Both the position numbers and the translations under genes were made by a program. From positions 2,542,001 to 2,606,000 of the forward strand of contig NC_015588.1 of the NCBI RefSeq assembly GCF_000215105.1: DNA of 64,000 nt, given 5' to 3'. The stretch comes from Isoptericola variabilis 225 (GTDB taxonomy: Bacteria; Actinomycetota; Actinomycetes; Actinomycetales; Cellulomonadaceae). Below the pieces are notes generated by a model. It did no database searches. It was not told the origin of the DNA and worked only from the letters and a program-made list of their open reading frames with translations. Every line of letters begins with the position of its first letter. The first letter of the stretch is position 1. Positions 39,907 through 48,409 of this stretch are shown one piece after another.

Positions 39907-41064
39907 ATGGCAGAGACGACGCCCCTGACCCAGACCCCGCCGGCACGGCCCGCACAGCGCCTCCTGGCGGTGGACGGCCTGCGCTTCCTGGCCGCCGCCG
40001 CGGTGATGCTCTACCACTTCACCGCGACGTCGACCGTGACGCGCTACTGGGGCGGCACGCCCGGTGCCGACCTCTTCCCCGTGCTCAACCACGTGACGCG
40101 GTACGGCTGGCTCGCGGTCGAGCTGTTCTTCGTCATCAGCGGGTTCTTCATCCTCATGACCGCCCAGGGCAGGTCGCTCGCGCACTTCACGGGCTCGCGC
40201 GTGGGGCGCCTCTTCCCCGCCTACTGGGCGTGCATCGTCATCACCGCGCTGCTGCACGCCGTCTGGTCCGGCGGCCGGCAGCTGACGTTCGGCGAGACGC
40301 TGCTCAACCTCACGATGGTGCAGGAGCTGTTCGGCGTCCAGAGCTCCCAGGTCGTGTTCTGGACGCTGCTGGCCGAGCTGAAGTTCTACCTGCTCGTCGC
40401 GGTCCTCCTTGCCTTCGGGCCAATGACCCGCCTCAAGGTCCTCGGGCTCGCGACCCTCTGGCCGCTCGCGGGGATGCTCGCGCGGGCGGCGGGGCAGTAC
40501 GAGCTCGGCGAGGTCCTCGTCGCCCGCTACGCCCCGTACTTCGCCGTCGGCATGCTGCTGTTCCTGCTGCGGCGCGACGGCGTGCGCGGCAACGGCGCGG
40601 TGCTGGCGGTGCTCGGCGGCAACCTCGCCCTCTGCTGCCACCTGGTGATCGTGGCCACGGGGCACGCCACGACCCTCCAGGGCGTGCCGGTGAACCCCGT
40701 CGTGGCGCTCGCGCTCATGCTCCTGTGCGTCGTCGCGGTCTGGGTCGCCTCGAGCCCGCGCGTCGAGGCGCGTGGCCGAGTCACGGTGGCGCTCTGCACC
40801 GCGGGCGGCCTGCTCACCTACCCCGTCTACCTCGTGCACAGCGAGTTCGGCTACGCGACGATCGAGGCGCTCGCGTCGCGCGGCGTCGGCCCGTGGGTCA
40901 CCCTGGCGGCCGCGGTCGCCGTGACCGGGGCGCTCTCCTGGGCGATCTACCGCTTCGTCGAGGAGCGCTGGTCGCGGCGCCTGCGCCACGCCGTCGTGCG
41001 CGCGATGACGCCGACCGCCGGCGAGCGGGTCCCGCAGCGCCGGGCCGCCACGAGCAGCGCCTGA
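39907..41064 (+). CDS. Acyltransferase 3 family membrane protein
   Basis: 385 residues. About ten membrane helices with the family signatures AVDGLRFLAAAAVMLYHFTA (catalytic His), WLAVELFFVISGFFIL and RVGRLFPAYWACIV. It would O-acylate a surface glycan or lipid. The C-terminal helix ends FVEERWSRRLR. A leaderless start at GTG 39904 is also possible. The partner substrate is unknown, and no polysaccharide cluster adjoins it. Confidence 0.88.
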   Translation: MAETTPLTQTPPARPAQRLLAVDGLRFLAAAAVMLYHFTATSTVTRYWGGTPGADLFPVLNHVTRYGWLAVELFFVISGFFILMTAQGRSLAHFTGSRVGRLFPAYWACIVITALLHAVWSGGRQLTFGETLLNLTMVQELFGVQSSQVVFWTLLAELKFYLLVAVLLAFGPMTRLKVLGLATLWPLAGMLARAAGQYELGEVLVARYAPYFAVGMLLFLLRRDGVRGNGAVLAVLGGNLALCCHLVIVATGHATTLQGVPVNPVVALALMLLCVVAVWVASSPRVEARGRVTVALCTAGGLLTYPVYLVHSEFGYATIEALASRGVGPWVTLAAAVAVTGALSWAIYRFVEERWSRRLRHAVVRAMTPTAGERVPQRRAATSSA

Positions 41065-41131
41065 CGCCGCACGCCGGCACGAGCCGGGGCGCGGACCCGC
41101 CGAGCCGTCGCGGCAGCGGGGTCGGGCGCGC

Positions 41132-41137
41132 GATGAT
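41132..41137 (+). promoter_or_regulatory. Candidate -10 element for the MFS gene
   Basis: GATGAT, seven bases before the ATG at 41145, with no ribosome site. Confidence 0.4.
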
Positions 41138-41144
41138 GGGACCG

Positions 41145-42428
41145 ATGCCTGCCGACGCACCCCTGTTCCCGCTGCGCACCGTCGTGCTGGGCGCGTTCGT
41201 CCCGACCTTCGTGTTCGACGTCGGGGTCGGCGCGATGCTGCCGGTCGTCGCGCCGACGGCCACGGGGCTCGGCGCGAGCCTCGCGGTGGCGGGCGTCGTC
41301 GCGGCGCTGCTCCCCGTGGGCCAGATCCTCACCGACCTGCCCGCCGGCGCGCTCGCCGACCGGTTCGGCGACCGCCGCGCGATGCTCGGCGCGGGCGGAG
41401 TCGCGGCGGTCGCGTTCGCCACGGCGGCGTTCGCGCCGCACCTCCTCACGTTCGCCGCGGCGGTGCTCGCGCTCGGCGCCGCGTCGGCGGTCTTCAACCT
41501 CGCGCGGCACTCGTACCTCACCGAGATCACGCCGCCGCTGCGCCGTGCCCGCGTGCTGTCGACGCTCGGCGGCGTGCACCGCATCGGGCAGTTCGTGGGG
41601 CCGTTCGTCGGCGCGCTGGTCATCCACGGGGGCGACGTCCGCGGCGTCTACCTGCTCGGCGCGGCGGCGGCCGTCGTGGCGACGGCGGTGCTCGTCGTCG
41701 TGCGCGAGGATCCCACCGCTCGCCGTCAGCCCGCTGTGGGCATGATCTCTGGCCCGGTTCATCCGGGTCGTCCCGATTCCGGACCCCAGAAAACACACCC
41801 ACAGCGGCCGACCCTGCGCGGCGTCCTGCGCGAGCACCGCAGGCTGCTCGCGACGCTCGGCACCGCGGTGCTCCTCGTCGCGGCCGTCCGCGGGGCGCGG
41901 CAGACCGTCATCCCGCTGTGGGGCGAGCACCTCGGGCTCGACCCGGCCGTGACGTCGCTGATCTTCGGCGTCGCGGGCGGCGTCGACATGCTGCTGTTCT
42001 ACCCGGCGGGCAAGGTCATGGACCGCATGGGCCGGCTGTGGGTCGGCGTGCCGGCCATGCTCGTCATGGGGATCGCGCTCGCACTTCTGCCCCTGACGCA
42101 GTCGGCCGCGAGCCTCGCCGGGGCGGCCGCGCTGCTGGGCCTCGGCAACGGCATGAGCTCGGGGATCCTCATGACCCTGGGCTCCGACGTCTCCCCGGCG
42201 CACGGACGCGCGCGGTTCCTCGGGCTGTGGCGCGTGCTGCAGGACTCGGGCACCGCCGCCGGACCGCTCGTGATCTCGGCGGGCGCCGCGCTGGGGTCGC
42301 TCGCGCTCGGCGTGTGGGCCGCCGCCGTCCTGGGTCCGGCGGCCGCGGCCGCCCTGGGGCGCTGGGTGCCGCGCTGGACGGTGCACGCGAACCGCACCAC
42401 GCGCCGTCGGGCCGGACTGCTCACCTGA
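41145..42428 (+). CDS. Major facilitator superfamily transporter with a repeat-derived central loop
   Basis: 427 residues, twelve predicted helices. The MFS loop-2/3 signature GALADRFGDRRAML is present, with a second-half counterpart GKVMDRMGRLWVG. Between helices 6 and 7 the loop contains about 26 extra residues (AVGMISGPVHPGRPDSG and following). They are encoded exactly by a palindromic repeat element at 41731-41807. The reading frame is kept and both flanks (REDPTARR, TLRGVLREHRRLL) look normal. The substrate is unknown; the family resembles drug or sugar effluxers. Confidence 0.85.
   Translation: MPADAPLFPLRTVVLGAFVPTFVFDVGVGAMLPVVAPTATGLGASLAVAGVVAALLPVGQILTDLPAGALADRFGDRRAMLGAGGVAAVAFATAAFAPHLLTFAAAVLALGAASAVFNLARHSYLTEITPPLRRARVLSTLGGVHRIGQFVGPFVGALVIHGGDVRGVYLLGAAAAVVATAVLVVVREDPTARRQPAVGMISGPVHPGRPDSGPQKTHPQRPTLRGVLREHRRLLATLGTAVLLVAAVRGARQTVIPLWGEHLGLDPAVTSLIFGVAGGVDMLLFYPAGKVMDRMGRLWVGVPAMLVMGIALALLPLTQSAASLAGAAALLGLGNGMSSGILMTLGSDVSPAHGRARFLGLWRVLQDSGTAAGPLVISAGAALGSLALGVWAAAVLGPAAAAALGRWVPRWTVHANRTTRRRAGLLT
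41731..41807. repeat. 77-bp palindromic element inside the MFS gene
   Basis: Left arm 41731-41752 begins CCGCTGTGGG and ends TCTGG. The right arm, 41786-41807, is its complement at 18 of 22 positions (ends CACCCACAGCGG). The arms match those of the intergenic palindrome at 59057-59125 (TGTGGGCGTGATTTCTGG). It appears to be a second, diverged copy of one mobile or repetitive element. Confidence 0.8.
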
Positions 42429-42716
42429 GCGCGCGCACGCGCGCGGATACCAGGATCGTCACGTCAATTCAACGTCACGCTCTGGTAACGATCTGGAATG
42501 TCCCGCGAGCCGCGGGATCTCAACGATCGACCAAGGGTCGGCCGCCCGCATCACCGCCAAAACTCCCGATCCGGGCTGGAAATCCCCACCCGGACGCGGC
42601 ATGGTGCCCAAGGCCCATTGCGCTCACCCGACCAACGGGCGACGTGCTCGTGACCGTTGCGAGACGACGCCGGCACCCCGCCCGCCCGCCGGGGGCGCAC
42701 CCGAACGTGACGGAAG
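42429..42716 (+). promoter_or_regulatory. 288-base leader/promoter region of the betaine importer operon
   Basis: There is no coding frame with support. The part 42455-42560 is noticeably less GC-rich than the surroundings. It contains two ACGTCA copies (CACGTCAATTCAACGTCACG), two ACGATC copies and a 7-bp palindrome TCCCGCGAGCCGCGGGA at 42501-42517. These are candidate osmoregulator sites. The 200 bases before proV probably form a long untranslated leader. I recognised no riboswitch consensus. Confidence 0.4.
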
Positions 42717-43883
42717 GTGGCGATCACTGCCCTCATGCCGGCAGCACACACCGCCCCGACGACCGGCGCGCCCGCACCCGCGGCGCCCGGTCCGTCCGCA
42801 TCAACCCCCGCACCGGTGCCCGCCCCGGCGGTCTCGGTCCGCGGCGTCTACAAGGTCTTCGGACCACGACCCGCCGAGGCCGTCCGCCGTCTCGAGGCCG
42901 GCGCCTCCCGTGACGAGGTCAAGGACCTCGGCACCGCCGCGGTCGTCGACGCGAGCTTCGACGTCGCGCACGGCGAGATCTTCGTCGTCATGGGCCTGTC
43001 CGGGTCCGGCAAGTCGACGCTGATCCGCATGCTCAACGGCCTGTGGGCACCCACCGCGGGCCACGTGCTGCTCGGCGACGCCGACCTCGCCGCCGTCGAC
43101 GCCCGGCGCCTGCGCGCGCTGCGCCGCAGCCGGGTGTCCATGGTCTTCCAGCACTTCGCGCTGCTGCCGCACCGCACCGTGCTCGACAACGCGGCCTACC
43201 CCCTGGAGATCCAGGGCGTCGGCAAGGCCGAGCGCCGCGAGCGTGCCCGGACGGCGCTCGACCTCGTCGGCCTGGGCGGCTGGGAGGACTCGCTGCCCTC
43301 CGAGCTCTCGGGCGGCATGCGCCAGCGCGTCGGCCTGGCCCGCGCGCTCGCCGCCGACACCGACGTCCTGCTCATGGACGAGGCGTTCAGCGCGCTCGAC
43401 CCGCTCATCCGCAGCGAGATGCAGGACCAGCTCCTCGAGCTGCAGCGCTCGCTCGGCAAGACGATCGTCTTCATCACCCACGACCTCAACGAGGCCATGC
43501 ACCTGGGCGACCGCATCGCCATCATGCGCGACGGGCGGATCGAGCAGGTGGGCACGGCCGCCGAGATCCTCGAGCGGCCGGCGAGCGAGTACGTCGCGCA
43601 GTTCGTCGCCGACGTCGACCGCTCGCGCGTGCTCACGGCGTCGTCCGCGATGGTCGCGATCGACGAGCTCCCGCAGGCCGAGGCCGACCTGGCCGACGAC
43701 GCGCCCGCCGTCGACCACGACGCCACGCTGGCCGACGTGCTCGTTCCGCTCGCGGACGCGGACGGCCCGCTGCGCGTCACCGACGGCGACGGCAGCACGG
43801 TCGGCGTGCTGAGCGCCGACGACGTCGTCACCGCGATGGCGCACCCGTCGAGCGGCGCGGCCGAGCAGGAGGTGCCCTCGTGA
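42717..43883 (+). CDS. proV: Glycine betaine/proline ABC importer, ATP-binding protein
   Basis: 388 residues from GTG 42717 (ATG 42735 is the alternative; neither has a well-placed ribosome site). After an Ala/Pro-rich N-terminus come Walker [16 protein letters not shown]-loop VFQHFALLPHRTV, signature LSGGMRQRVGLARALA and Walker B VLLMDEAFSALDP. A C-terminal regulatory region with one CBS-like half follows. The N-terminal helix FGPRPAEAVRRLEAGASRDE is typical of OpuA/ProV. It energises osmoprotectant uptake. The stop overlaps proW (GTGA). Confidence 0.93.
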   Translation: MAITALMPAAHTAPTTGAPAPAAPGPSASTPAPVPAPAVSVRGVYKVFGPRPAEAVRRLEAGASRDEVKDLGTAAVVDASFDVAHGEIFVVMGLSGSGKSTLIRMLNGLWAPTAGHVLLGDADLAAVDARRLRALRRSRVSMVFQHFALLPHRTVLDNAAYPLEIQGVGKAERRERARTALDLVGLGGWEDSLPSELSGGMRQRVGLARALAADTDVLLMDEAFSALDPLIRSEMQDQLLELQRSLGKTIVFITHDLNEAMHLGDRIAIMRDGRIEQVGTAAEILERPASEYVAQFVADVDRSRVLTASSAMVAIDELPQAEADLADDAPAVDHDATLADVLVPLADADGPLRVTDGDGSTVGVLSADDVVTAMAHPSSGAAEQEVPS

Positions 43884-44752
43884 ACCCCGACACCCTCGTG
43901 CCCCGCATCCCGCTCGGCGACGCCGTCGCCGACGTCGTCGACTGGTTCACGGTCACGTTCCGGGCGTTCTTCCGCCTGGTCAAGGACGCGCTCGTGGGCG
44001 TCTACGACCTGCTGGACCTCGCGCTCACGACGCCGCCCGACTGGGTCGTCGCGCTCGTCCTGGCCTCGGTCGCGTACGCGGCGAAGGGCTGGCGGCTCGC
44101 CGTCGGCTCGCTCCTCGGGTTCGCGCTGATCCTCGGCACGGACCAGTGGGGCAACGCGATGGACACGCTCGCGCTCGTGCTCGTCGCCTCCCTCATCGCG
44201 CTCGCCGTCGCGATCCCGCTCGGCATCTGGGCCGCGCGCGCGGACCGGGTCTCGACGGTCGTGAAGCCCGTCCTGGACTTCATGCAGACCATGCCCGCGT
44301 TCGTCTACCTCATCCCGACGGTCGTCATCTTCCTCACCGGCCCCGTGCCGGGGATCGTCGCGACGGTCATCTTCGCGATGGCCCCGGGCGTCCGGTTCAC
44401 CGAGCTGGGCATCCGGCAGGTCGACTCCGAGGTCGTCGAGGCCGGCCACGCGTTCGGCGCGACCCCCGGCCGCATCCTGCGCCAGATCCAGCTGCCCCTC
44501 GCCGCGCCGACCCTCATGGCCGGCGTCAACCAGGTGATCATGCTCTCGCTGTCCATGGTCGTCATCGCCGGCATGGTCGGCGCGGGCGGCCTGGGCAACG
44601 AGGTGGTCGCCGCCCTCCAGCGCGTCGACGTGTCGCTCGGCGTCGAGGCCGGCCTGGCCGTGGTGATCCTCGCGATCTACCTCGACCGGGTCACCTCGGG
44701 CCTCGCGAACCGCGCTCCCGTGGCCCGTGCCCTCGCGCGGGCCGCCGCCTGA
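43880..44752 (+). CDS. proW: Glycine betaine/proline ABC importer, permease
   Basis: 290 residues. A hydrophobic N-terminus with several helices is followed by the binding-protein-dependent permease domain (LDFMQTMPAFVYLIPTVVIF; EAGHAFGATPGRILRQIQLP is the EAA loop contacting ProV). It starts at GTG overlapping the proV stop and is followed 59 bases later by the binding protein. Confidence 0.93.
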   Translation: MNPDTLVPRIPLGDAVADVVDWFTVTFRAFFRLVKDALVGVYDLLDLALTTPPDWVVALVLASVAYAAKGWRLAVGSLLGFALILGTDQWGNAMDTLALVLVASLIALAVAIPLGIWAARADRVSTVVKPVLDFMQTMPAFVYLIPTVVIFLTGPVPGIVATVIFAMAPGVRFTELGIRQVDSEVVEAGHAFGATPGRILRQIQLPLAAPTLMAGVNQVIMLSLSMVVIAGMVGAGGLGNEVVAALQRVDVSLGVEAGLAVVILAIYLDRVTSGLANRAPVARALARAAA

Positions 44753-44811
44753 CCGTCCCCGGACCCGGGGACCCCCGACCCGGACGGGCACGCCCGTCCA
44801 CGGAAGGAAAC

Positions 44812-45741
44812 ATGACCACCGCACGCTTCACCCGCACGGCCCGCACCCGCACGGCCGCGACGGCCGCAGCCGTCGCGCTCGGCCTGACCCTCACCGCCTG
44901 CGCCTCCGAGGAGCCGCAGGGCGCGGGCGGCGACTCCGCCGCCGGCGGCGACGAGACCGAGATCTCGATCGGCATCCCCTCCGGCTGGGACGAGGGCATC
45001 GCCGTCTCCCACCTGTGGAAGCGCATCCTCGAGGAGCAGGGCTACACGGTCGAGACCGAGACCGCGGACGTCGGCGTCGTCTACACCGGCCTGGCCGGCG
45101 GCGACTTCGACGTGACGTTCGACGTCTGGCTGCCGTACACGCACGCCTCCTACGAGGAGAAGTACGGCTCGCAGGTGACCGACCTCGGCGTCTGGTACGA
45201 CGACGCGAAGCTCACCATCGCGGTCAACGAGGACTCGCCCGCGCAGTCCCTCGAGGACCTCGCCGCGATGGCGGACGAGTACGGCAACAAGCTCGTCGGC
45301 ATCGAGGCGGGCGCCGGCCTGACCCAGATCACGCAGGACGAGGTCGTCCCGACGTACGGGCTCGAGGGCATGGAGTACGCGATCTCCTCGACGCCCGCGA
45401 TGCTCGCCGAGCTCAAGGGCGCGACCGACGCCGGCGAGAACATCGCCGTGACCCTGTGGCGCCCGCACTGGGCCTACGACGAGTTCCCCATCCGCGACCT
45501 CGAGGACCCGCAGGGGGCGCTCGGTGACGCCGAGGAGATCCACATCTGGGGCGCCGCGGACTTCGAGGAGCGCTACCCGCAGCTCACCGAGTGGCTCGCC
45601 GGCTTCACGCTGACCGACGAGCAGCTCTTCTCGCTCGAGAACACGATGTTCAACGACCCGCAGTACGCGGACGACCCGGAGGCCGCGGTCGACGCGTGGC
45701 TCGAGGACAACCAGGACCTCCTGGAGGACCTGGGCATCTGA
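44812..45741 (+). CDS. proX: Glycine betaine ABC importer, substrate-binding lipoprotein
   Basis: 309 residues. The lipobox LGLTLTACASEE anchors it at Cys about 30. The OpuAC-type domain has VWLPYTHASYEEKYG, LVGIEAGAGLTQITQDEVV and VTLWRPHWAYDEFPIRDLED, whose aromatic residues form the cation-pi cage for betaine. GGAAGGAAAC precedes the ATG at 44812. It completes a three-gene osmoprotectant operon. Confidence 0.93.
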   Translation: MTTARFTRTARTRTAATAAAVALGLTLTACASEEPQGAGGDSAAGGDETEISIGIPSGWDEGIAVSHLWKRILEEQGYTVETETADVGVVYTGLAGGDFDVTFDVWLPYTHASYEEKYGSQVTDLGVWYDDAKLTIAVNEDSPAQSLEDLAAMADEYGNKLVGIEAGAGLTQITQDEVVPTYGLEGMEYAISSTPAMLAELKGATDAGENIAVTLWRPHWAYDEFPIRDLEDPQGALGDAEEIHIWGAADFEERYPQLTEWLAGFTLTDEQLFSLENTMFNDPQYADDPEAAVDAWLEDNQDLLEDLGI

Positions 45742-45764
45742 GCCGACGGCTCCCCGCTCCGCCC

Positions 45765-45835
45765 GCCGAGGTGCCGACTCCCGGTGAGGCACCGGCTCTC
45801 CCCCGGTACCTCGCCGGGGGACCCGGTACCTCGGC
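45765..45835. repeat. GAGGTACCG-type palindromic cluster
   Basis: Outer arms GCCGAGGTGCCG (45765-45776) and CGGTACCTCGGC (45824-45835) match at 11 of 12 positions. Inside lie CGGTGAGGCACCG and CCCCGGTACCTCGCCGGGG. It follows proX and abuts the promoter of the DUF1275 gene. The GAGGTxxCG core resembles the GAGGTAGCG family. Confidence 0.6.
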
Positions 45836-45842
45836 GCTTGTG

Positions 45843-45848
45843 TACCGT
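45843..45848 (+). promoter_or_regulatory. -10 element of a leaderless promoter for the DUF1275 gene
   Basis: TACCGT with exactly six bases before GTG 45855, the same as at hisN. Confidence 0.55.
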
Positions 45849-45854
45849 GACGTC

Positions 45855-46532
45855 GTGCTTCGAGCCCTCACCGCGGACCGCGACCGTCTCCACCTGGGCC
45901 TCATGCTGGCCCTCACGTTCTCGACCGGGACCGCCGACGCCGTGGGCTACCTCGGCCTCGACCGCGTGTTCACGGGCAACATGACGGGCAACGTCGTGAT
46001 CCTCGGCATGGCGCTCGCCGGGGCCGACGACCTGCCCGTGACGGGCCCCCTGCTCGCGTTCGGCACGTTCATGGCCGGCGCGGCGCTCGGGGGCGTCGTG
46101 CTCCGCCCGGTACGAGTGGGGTGGACGCCGCGCACGACGTCGCTGTTCGTCGTCGTCGGCGCCGTCATGGCCGCGCTCGCCGTCCTCCTCGTGGCGTTCG
46201 ACGACGACATGCCGCACGCGGTCCAGCTCGTCGTGACGGTCCTGCTCGCGTTCGCGATGGGACTCCAGGCCGCGACGGCGCGCCATCTGGCGGTCAAGGA
46301 CGTCACGACCGTCGTCGTCACCTCGACCATCACGAGCCTCGCGGCCGACGCGCGCCTCGGGGGCGGCACGGGGGCCCACGCGCCCCGGCGGATCCTCGCG
46401 ATCGGGCTCATCGGCGCGGGGGCGTGCGTCGGCGCGCTGCTCCTGCAGGCGCACGTCGCGTGGGGCGTCGCGGTGAGCGCCGCCATCACGCTCGCGGTCG
46501 CGGCGCTGGGCCACACCACCGAGGCCGAGTAG
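45855..46532 (+). CDS. YoaK/DUF1275-family membrane protein
   Basis: 225 residues. Six predicted helices with the family motif ALTFSTGTADAVGYLGLDRV, FTGNMTGNVVILG and later AMGLQAATARHLAVKDVTTV, VVTSTITSLAADARLG. It was once suggested to be a permease; the true role is unknown. The GTG at 45855 was chosen from the leaderless promoter. It is followed 46 bases later by a gamma-glutamyltransferase gene. Confidence 0.88.
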   Translation: MLRALTADRDRLHLGLMLALTFSTGTADAVGYLGLDRVFTGNMTGNVVILGMALAGADDLPVTGPLLAFGTFMAGAALGGVVLRPVRVGWTPRTTSLFVVVGAVMAALAVLLVAFDDDMPHAVQLVVTVLLAFAMGLQAATARHLAVKDVTTVVVTSTITSLAADARLGGGTGAHAPRRILAIGLIGAGACVGALLLQAHVAWGVAVSAAITLAVAALGHTTEAE

Positions 46533-46578
46533 GGCGACCGACCCCGACCACCGACCGAGACCACCGAGAGGCAACCCC

Positions 46579-48396
46579 GTGCCCCACCCCGCCTTCACCC
46601 CGCCGCCCGGGGCCACGACGCGCCCCGACCTCGCGGGCACGTTCGGCATGGCCGCCACGACGCACTGGCTCGCCACAGCGAGCGCGCAGGCCGTGCTCGA
46701 GCGCGGCGGCAACGCGTTCGACGCGGCGGCCGCCGCCGCGTTCGTGCTGCACGTCGTCGAGCCTCACCTCAACGGGCCCGGCGGCGACATGACGGGCGTG
46801 CTCGCCACGGCGGACGACCCCGGCCGCCCGCGCGTGCTCGTCGGCCAAGGCCCCGCACCGGCGGGCGCCACGATCGCGCACTACCGCGACACCGAGGGCC
46901 TCGACCTCGTCCCGGGCTCCGGGGCGCTCGCCGCCGCCGTCCCCGCCGCGGTCGACGCCTGGCTGCTGCTCCTGCGCGACCACGGCACCTGGCCGCTGCG
47001 CGACGTCCTGGGCTTCGCGATCGGGTACGCGCGCGACGGCCACCCCCTCCTCGCGGCCGTGTCGCGGACGGTCGAGCGGGTCGCGGGTCTGTTCGCGGAG
47101 CACTGGCCGACGTCGGCCGCGCGGTGGACGCCCGACGGCCGCGTCCCCCGCCCGGGCGAGATCGTGACGAACCCCGAGTACGCCGCCGTCCTCGAGGCGC
47201 TCGCCGGCGCGGCCGACGACGCGGCGGCCGCGGGCTCGGGCCGCACCGGGACGATCGACGCCGCCCGTGCCGCCTGGCGCGACGTCGTCGGGCCCGCGGC
47301 CGAGGAGCTCGTCGCGACCCCGCACCGCCACTCCGACGGCCGCGACCACGCCGGCGTGCTCACCGCGGCCGACGTCGCGACGTGCACCGCCTCGTACGAG
47401 GACGCGACGACCGTCGACTTCCGGGGGTACACGGTCGCCAAGACCGCGGCGTGGGGACAGGGCCCGGTGCTGCTCCAGGCGCTGCGCCTCCTCGACGGGT
47501 TCGACGACGCGCGCCTCGACCCCTCGACCGAGCTCGGCGCCCACACGGTGCTCGAGGCGCTCAAGCTCGCGCTCGCCGACCGCGACGTCTGGTACGGCGA
47601 CGACGACGTGCCGCTCGACCACCTGCTCTCCGAGGCGTACGCCGCCGAGCGCCGGACGCTCGTCACCGAGCGCGCGTCGCACGAGCTGCGCCCCGGCCTC
47701 GTGCCGGGACGCCCCGCTCCCCCGCTCCCCCCGGCGCACGCCGAGGTGCCGCCGGCCGCGGACGCCTCGGGCACGGGCGAGCCCACGCTCCAGGCGGGCG
47801 GCCGCACGCGCGGCGACACGTGCCACCTCGACGTCGTCGACCGCTGGGGCAACATGATCAGCGCGACACCCTCGGGCGGCTGGCTCCAGTCCTCCCCGAC
47901 CGTGCCCGGCCTGGGCTTCTGCCTCGGCACACGGCTGCAGATGACGTGGCTCGACGAGTCCTCGCCGTCGCGCCTTCAGCCGGGCCGGCGCCCGCGCACG
48001 ACGCTCTCGCCGACGCTCGTCCTGCGCGACGGCGCCCCCGTGCTGGCGTGCGGCACGCCCGGCGGCGACCAGCAGGACCAGTGGCAGCTGCCGTTCCTGC
48101 TGCGCGTACTCGTGGGCGGGTACACGCCGCAGCAGGCGGTCGACGCTCCGACGCTGCACACGACGTCGGCCGTCGGCTCGTTCTGGCCGCGGACGTGGAC
48201 GCCGGGCGGCGCGGTCGTCGAGGACCGCCTCGGCGCCGAGGTGCTCGCCGGGCTCGAGTCCCGCGGCCACGTGCTGACCCGCGCGGGCGACTGGGCGCTC
48301 GGCCGCCTGTCCGCCGTCACGCGCGACCCGGCGACCGGCGTCCTCGGCGCGGCCGCGAACTCGCGCGGCGCGCAGGGCTACGCGGCCGGGCGCTGA
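46579..48396 (+). CDS. Gamma-glutamyltransferase family protein (Ntn hydrolase)
   Basis: 605 residues. N-terminal ASAQAVLERGGNAFDAAAAA and NGPGGDMTGVL are typical of the large-subunit portion. The autocatalytic nucleophile is probably Thr414 in RGDTCHLDVVD, followed by GGWLQSSPTVPGLGFCLGTR. There is no signal peptide, so it is cytoplasmic, unlike the classical secreted GGT. It may act on gamma-glutamyl amides or cephalosporin-like substrates. GTG 46579 follows GAGAGGCAACCCC. Confidence 0.88.
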   Translation: MPHPAFTPPPGATTRPDLAGTFGMAATTHWLATASAQAVLERGGNAFDAAAAAAFVLHVVEPHLNGPGGDMTGVLATADDPGRPRVLVGQGPAPAGATIAHYRDTEGLDLVPGSGALAAAVPAAVDAWLLLLRDHGTWPLRDVLGFAIGYARDGHPLLAAVSRTVERVAGLFAEHWPTSAARWTPDGRVPRPGEIVTNPEYAAVLEALAGAADDAAAAGSGRTGTIDAARAAWRDVVGPAAEELVATPHRHSDGRDHAGVLTAADVATCTASYEDATTVDFRGYTVAKTAAWGQGPVLLQALRLLDGFDDARLDPSTELGAHTVLEALKLALADRDVWYGDDDVPLDHLLSEAYAAERRTLVTERASHELRPGLVPGRPAPPLPPAHAEVPPAADASGTGEPTLQAGGRTRGDTCHLDVVDRWGNMISATPSGGWLQSSPTVPGLGFCLGTRLQMTWLDESSPSRLQPGRRPRTTLSPTLVLRDGAPVLACGTPGGDQQDQWQLPFLLRVLVGGYTPQQAVDAPTLHTTSAVGSFWPRTWTPGGAVVEDRLGAEVLAGLESRGHVLTRAGDWALGRLSAVTRDPATGVLGAAANSRGAQGYAAGR

Positions 48397-48409
48397 GCGC
48401 CCCGAGCGC

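Noticed and set aside
42429..42716. c-di-AMP (ydaO) or other riboswitch before the betaine importer
   Set aside because: I looked for conserved aptamer blocks and did not find them. Repeats and lower GC alone are not enough.
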